The notes under the pieces were generated by a model, which worked only from the letters and a program-made list of their open reading frames with translations, made no database searches and had not been told where the DNA came from. From JAQGMV01 sp035626595 (GTDB lineage Bacteria; Pseudomonadota; Gammaproteobacteria; Burkholderiales; SG8-41), in NCBI GenBank assembly GCA_035626595.1, contig DASPNJ010000078.1, forward strand, positions 1-64,000: 64,000 bases of DNA, read 5' to 3'. Positions 60,857-64,000 of this stretch are shown one piece after another. Within the stretch, counting starts at the first letter, position 1; each line of letters begins with the position of its first letter. A program made the position numbers and the translations under genes.

Positions 60857-62138
60857 GCTCCTCGCGAGCCTCGTCGGCGCGGTCCTGATCGCCGGCGCGA
60901 TCGCGGCGGCCACCGTCTATTACCAGGGCCGGCAGGAGATCGGGGAGCTCCTCGATTACCAGATGCGGCAGATGGCGCTCGCGATGCGCGAGGACGCCGC
61001 CGCGCGTCACGGCGTGATCGAGCCGCCGCCGTACGGATTCGACTACGCGATCCAGATCTCGAGCGACGACGGCCTGCGCGTGTACTACGCGCGCTCGCGC
61101 GTGCGTCTGCCGGCGACGGCGCGCAGCGGCTACGACCGCATCGATACCGCGGAAGGACCGTGGCGCGTCTATACGCTCCAGGACGGCGGCGTCTCGGTCC
61201 AGATCGGGCAGCCGGTCTCGATACGCAACCGCCTCGCGGCCGAAGCCGCATGGCGCACGATGATGCCGTTCATCCTGGTGCTGCCGCTGCTCGCGGCGTT
61301 CGTGTGGTTCGCTGTCTCGCGGGGATTGAGACCGCTCGAAGCGGTGGCAGCCGGCGTGAAAGCGCGCAGCCCGTCTTCGCTGCACGCGCTCCCGCAGCAG
61401 CGGGTGCCGGAGGAAGTGCAGCCCCTCGTCCTCGCGCTGAACGATCTCCTCGAGCGCCTCGCCCGCGCGCTGCAGACACAACGCGCGTTCGTCGCCGACG
61501 CGGCGCACGAGCTGCGCAGCCCGCTCACGGCATTGCGCCTTCAGTTGCAGCTTGCGGAGCGCGCACGGGATGGAGCGGAGCGCGTCGTCGCGCTCGGCGT
61601 GCTGCGCGAAGGCCTCGACCGCACCACCCGTCTCGTCGAGCAGCTTCTCACGCTCGCGCGCGAGGAGCCCGATGCGGCGCACGCCGCGCGCGAGGCGGTC
61701 GACCTGGGCGAGCTCGCGTCCGAGGTGGTCGGCTTCTACTCGCCGATCGCCGAGCAGAAGCGCATCGACGTCGGGCTTGCGCGCCGCGATGCCGACGTCG
61801 AGCTCCACGGCGAGCGCGACGCCCTGAAAACCGCGCTTTCGAATCTCGTCGACAACGCGGTGCGCTACAGCCCCGCCGGCAGCCGCGTGGACGTCTGCGT
61901 GCTGCGCACCGATCGCGCGCGCGTGCTGCAGGTCACCGATGCCGGTCCCGGGATTCCCGCCGAGGAGCGCGAGCGGGTCTTCGACCGCTTCTACCGCGGC
62001 GCCGGAAGCGACGTGCCGGGCAGCGGCCTGGGGCTGCCGATCGTGCGCGCGATCGCGGAGCGCCACGGCGCGCGCGTCGAGCTCGACAGCGGAGCCGAGG
62101 GGCGCGGGCTCACCGCGCGTATCGTGTTCCCCCTTTAA
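60837..62138 (+). CDS. Sensor histidine kinase, PmrB/QseC-like
   Basis: 433 residues from ATG 60837. Transmembrane helices lie near 8-28 and 144-162 around a periplasmic domain of about 115 residues. A HAMP-like linker follows, then the H-box with His224 in DAAHELRSPLTALRLQLQLA and the ATPase domain (NLVDNAVRYSP, DAGPGIP, GSGLGLPIV). It is the partner of the response regulator just upstream. The signal is unknown; metals, cationic peptides or envelope damage are likely by family analogy. Confidence 0.92.
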   Translation: MQSIRRELLASLVGAVLIAGAIAAATVYYQGRQEIGELLDYQMRQMALAMREDAAARHGVIEPPPYGFDYAIQISSDDGLRVYYARSRVRLPATARSGYDRIDTAEGPWRVYTLQDGGVSVQIGQPVSIRNRLAAEAAWRTMMPFILVLPLLAAFVWFAVSRGLRPLEAVAAGVKARSPSSLHALPQQRVPEEVQPLVLALNDLLERLARALQTQRAFVADAAHELRSPLTALRLQLQLAERARDGAERVVALGVLREGLDRTTRLVEQLLTLAREEPDAAHAAREAVDLGELASEVVGFYSPIAEQKRIDVGLARRDADVELHGERDALKTALSNLVDNAVRYSPAGSRVDVCVLRTDRARVLQVTDAGPGIPAEERERVFDRFYRGAGSDVPGSGLGLPIVRAIAERHGARVELDSGAEGRGLTARIVFPL

Positions 62139-62150
62139 GCACGCCTTAAG
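62134..62150 (+). promoter_or_regulatory. PmrA-box-like direct repeat upstream of degP
   Basis: TTTAAG (62134-62139), CACGC, CTTAAG (62145-62150). This fits the (C/T)TTAAG-N5-(C/T)TTAAG consensus exactly. It overlaps the last codons of the kinase gene and lies 75 bases before degP. A possible -10-like TATTCG follows at 62164-62169. Confidence 0.8.
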
Positions 62151-62224
62151 CAACCACTCTCAGTATTCGGGGTGTTGCGCGCGTTCCAGCGCGCGTCGTG
62201 TCGAATACTGAAGGAGGTTCTGCA

Positions 62225-63673
62225 ATGAAACAGAAAGTGATGGTGAGAGCGCTCGCCGCGGCGGGTCTCGCGACCGCGATCGGCGTGGGCGGGATGCAGT
62301 ACTACACCCCGGAAGTGCAGGCGCGCACCGCGTCGGCGCCGGCCGCCGTGCAGGCGAAGCGCGCCGCGCTGCCGGATTTCGCGCAGCTCGTCGAGCAATA
62401 CGGTCCGGCGGTCGTGAACATCAGCGTCGTGCACGATATGAAGGAGACGGGCGCGGTCGCGATGCCCGATTTCGGCATGGGTCCCGACGACCCGATGTAC
62501 GAATTCTTCAAGCGCTTCCAGATCCCGCAGCCGCAGTACGGCATCCCGGCGCAGGGCATCGGCTCCGGCTTCATCGTGAGCCCCGACGGGCTCATCCTGA
62601 CGAACGCGCACGTAGTGAAGGATGCGTCCGAAGTGATCGTGAAGCTCACCGACCGGCGCGAATTCAAGGCGAAAGTCGTGGGCGTCGATCCGCAGACCGA
62701 CGTCGCGGTGCTGAAGGTCGACGCATCCGACCTGCCGAGCGTCAAGCTCGGTCGCGCGTCCGACGTACGCGTCGGCGAATGGGTGGTGGCGATCGGCTCG
62801 CCTTTCGGGTTCGAGAACTCGGTCACCTCGGGGATCGTGAGCGCGAAATCGCGCGCGCTGCCCGACGGCACGTCGGTGCCGTTCATCCAGACCGACGTCG
62901 CGGTGAACCCGGGCAACTCGGGTGGCCCGCTCTTCAATCTCGACGGCGAAGTGGTCGGCATCAACAGCCAGATCTACAGCCGCAGCGGCGGCTATCAGGG
63001 CGTGTCGTTCGCGATCCCGATCGAGACGGCGCTGTTCGTGAAGGATCAGATCGTCGCGCACGGCAAGGTCACGCGCGGCCGACTCGGCGTCACGATCCAG
63101 GAAGTGAACCAGTCGCTCGCGCAGTCGTTCGGCCTGGCTGGCGCGCACGGTGCGCTGGTGAGCCGCGTCGAGCCCGGCAGCGCCGCCGAGAAGGCCGGCC
63201 TCAAGCCCGGAGACGTCATCCTGAAGCTGAACGGCGCGCCGGTCGGCAGCTCGATCGAGCTCTCGAGCCGTGTGTCGACGATGAAGCCCGGCACCGACGC
63301 GAAGGTCGAGGTCTGGCGCAACGGCAAGCCGCAGGAGATCGCCGTGCGCATCGGCGAAGCGCCCGGCGAGAAGCTCGCCGCCGCGGGTGCCGGTGCCGCC
63401 GATCTTTCCGGCGCGAAGATCGGCGTAGCGGTCCGGCCGCTCACGCAAGACGAGCAGAAGCGTATGGGTGTCGAAGGCGGTCTGGTCGTCAGCCAGTCTG
63501 CCGGTGCGGCAGCGCGCGCAGGTATCCGTCCCGGCGACATCATCGTGTCGGTGAACGGCACTGCCGTGAAGAGCGTCGAGCAGCTCAAGGACGCCGCGAA
63601 GTCGCGTGAAACGCTCGCGCTGCTGATCCAGCGCGACGAGGCGCGGATCTTCGTGCCGGTGCAGATCGGGTAA
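62225..63673 (+). CDS. degP: Periplasmic serine protease DegP/MucD (HtrA family)
   Basis: 482 residues. ATG 62225 has GAAGGAGG upstream. A signal peptide or anchor covers the first 33 residues. The catalytic triad is His129 (LTNAHVV), Asp159 (PQTDVAVLKV) and Ser232 (GNSGGP). Two PDZ domains follow, near 280-370 and 395-475. It degrades or chaperones misfolded envelope proteins. The box upstream places it in the regulon of the adjacent two-component system, as is found for some PmrAB- or CpxR-like systems. A perfect terminator ends it. Confidence 0.95.
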   Translation: MKQKVMVRALAAAGLATAIGVGGMQYYTPEVQARTASAPAAVQAKRAALPDFAQLVEQYGPAVVNISVVHDMKETGAVAMPDFGMGPDDPMYEFFKRFQIPQPQYGIPAQGIGSGFIVSPDGLILTNAHVVKDASEVIVKLTDRREFKAKVVGVDPQTDVAVLKVDASDLPSVKLGRASDVRVGEWVVAIGSPFGFENSVTSGIVSAKSRALPDGTSVPFIQTDVAVNPGNSGGPLFNLDGEVVGINSQIYSRSGGYQGVSFAIPIETALFVKDQIVAHGKVTRGRLGVTIQEVNQSLAQSFGLAGAHGALVSRVEPGSAAEKAGLKPGDVILKLNGAPVGSSIELSSRVSTMKPGTDAKVEVWRNGKPQEIAVRIGEAPGEKLAAAGAGAADLSGAKIGVAVRPLTQDEQKRMGVEGGLVVSQSAGAAARAGIRPGDIIVSVNGTAVKSVEQLKDAAKSRETLALLIQRDEARIFVPVQIG

Positions 63674-63690
63674 GCCCGCCGCGACCCCGA

Positions 63691-63721
63691 AAAGCCGGCG
63701 CATCATGCGCCGGCTTTTTTT
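63691..63721 (+). terminator. Intrinsic terminator of degP
   Basis: A 12-base perfect stem AAAGCCGGCGCA/TGCGCCGGCTTT (63691-63717) with a three-base loop is followed by further T to 63721. It lies 18 bases past the degP stop. Confidence 0.9.
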
Positions 63722-63791
63722 CGGGAAACAAAGCGTCCGCACGAATCGGGCCGCCCTGCCGGCGGCATAACGCTTGCTCGGGCGCCGTCGG

Positions 63792-64000
63792 ATGGAACCG
63801 CACCGCTGGAAGTTCATACGCGCCGGAGGCGTCGATCAGGTCGTCATCCGCAACGGCGCCGATATCGCAAACCTGGAACAGCTCGATCAGAAGCTCTGGG
63901 TTGCGCTCGCCTGTCCCACGCGAGACATCGAATTCGACACCGCGACGCTGGATCTGCTCGACAGCGACAACGACGGGCGCATCCGCGCGCCCGAGGTGAT
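63792..64000 (+). CDS. EF-hand-containing protein, N-terminal part only
   Basis: ATG 63792 starts a frame that runs off the right edge. The first residues read MEPHRWKFIRAGGVDQVVI, then GADIANLEQLDQKLWVALAC. An EF-hand loop of the form DSDNDGRI is followed by RAPEV. This opening is typical of a large uncharacterised betaproteobacterial protein with calcium-binding loops. There is no signal peptide. Confidence 0.7.
   Translation, partial: MEPHRWKFIRAGGVDQVVIRNGADIANLEQLDQKLWVALACPTRDIEFDTATLDLLDSDNDGRIRAPEV

Noticed and set aside
1..64000. tRNA, rRNA, CRISPR, prophage, transposase or toxin-antitoxin genes
   Set aside because: I looked on both strands for cloverleaf arms with CCA ends, spaced direct repeats and characteristic protein motifs and saw none that I could support. 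The novelty in this window lies in regulation and fusions.

Overview
The window is a GC-rich, tightly packed chromosomal segment from a Gram-negative bacterium, almost certainly a betaproteobacterium, probably Burkholderiales-like. The evidence is the Bug/TctC-type binding protein, the TctAB pair, the type IV minor-pilin operon, the yybP-ykoY/TerC arrangement, many small lipoproteins, and palindromic intergenic repeats of the ATTCCC-N8-GGGAAT and GGGGTC/GGGACAGACCC kinds. I found no rRNA, tRNA, CRISPR array, transposase or phage gene. Species cannot be named from this sequence.

Layout. 0-10 kb: a large secreted protein with a polysaccharide-deacetylase core and RTX calcium repeats (cut by the left edge), a Vgb-like beta-propeller lipoprotein, two orphan hypotheticals, DUF599 and FIST proteins, a glutathione S-transferase, and a TerC-UspA fusion under a manganese (yybP-ykoY) riboswitch with promoter and terminator visible. 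10-17 kb: a complete minor-pilin operon (pilE-fimT-pilV-pilW-pilX-pilY1) preceded by a GEMM-I cyclic-di-GMP riboswitch, then an hsp20 gene with a textbook sigma-32 promoter. 17-20.5 kb: tctAB, mgtC and a decayed pentapeptide-repeat gene.

20.4-37 kb is an osmoadaptation block. A nine-gene run ectA-ectB-ectC-ectD-ehuB-ehuC-ehuD-ehuA-MFS, mostly with overlapping stop/start codons, couples ectoine/hydroxyectoine synthesis to an amino-acid-type ABC importer. Upstream lie a small predicted winged-helix protein, a BCCT osmolyte transporter broken by one frameshift, an MscS channel, a divergent membrane-tethered trehalose-6-phosphate synthase with its own periplasmic sensor-like domain, an HdeD protein and a GH15 glucoamylase/trehalase-type enzyme. 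NhaA and a Na+/Ca2+-exchanger-family protein further right fit the same salt-stress theme.

37-52 kb is a mix of envelope and accessory genes: an epimerase fused to SPW-like and VKOR-like membrane domains, an SDR, SIMPL, the TIGR02587/TIGR02588 pair, NhaA, BON and MltD lipoproteins, a MerR regulator, a secreted carboxypeptidase-regulatory-like protein, a pentapeptide-repeat protein, and a DUF3379 protein without its usual sigma factor. 52-58.5 kb: a branched-chain-type ABC importer (livKHMGF) followed by a Bug-type binding protein. 58.5-64 kb: small exported proteins, a PRC-barrel protein, then a PmrAB/QseBC-like two-component system and a DegP/MucD protease; the regulator gene and degP each have a PmrA-box-like direct repeat in front of them, which suggests one envelope-stress regulon.

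Most notable points: two riboswitches with different ligands, the ect-ehu operon, the sensor-fused OtsA, a paralogous pair of uncharacterised small exported proteins sharing a DPARPRD...LPSDSG...GGLEPRARAK pattern, and two gene remnants (20.2 kb, 41.7 kb) whose intact relatives sit side by side at 48.7-50.2 kb.
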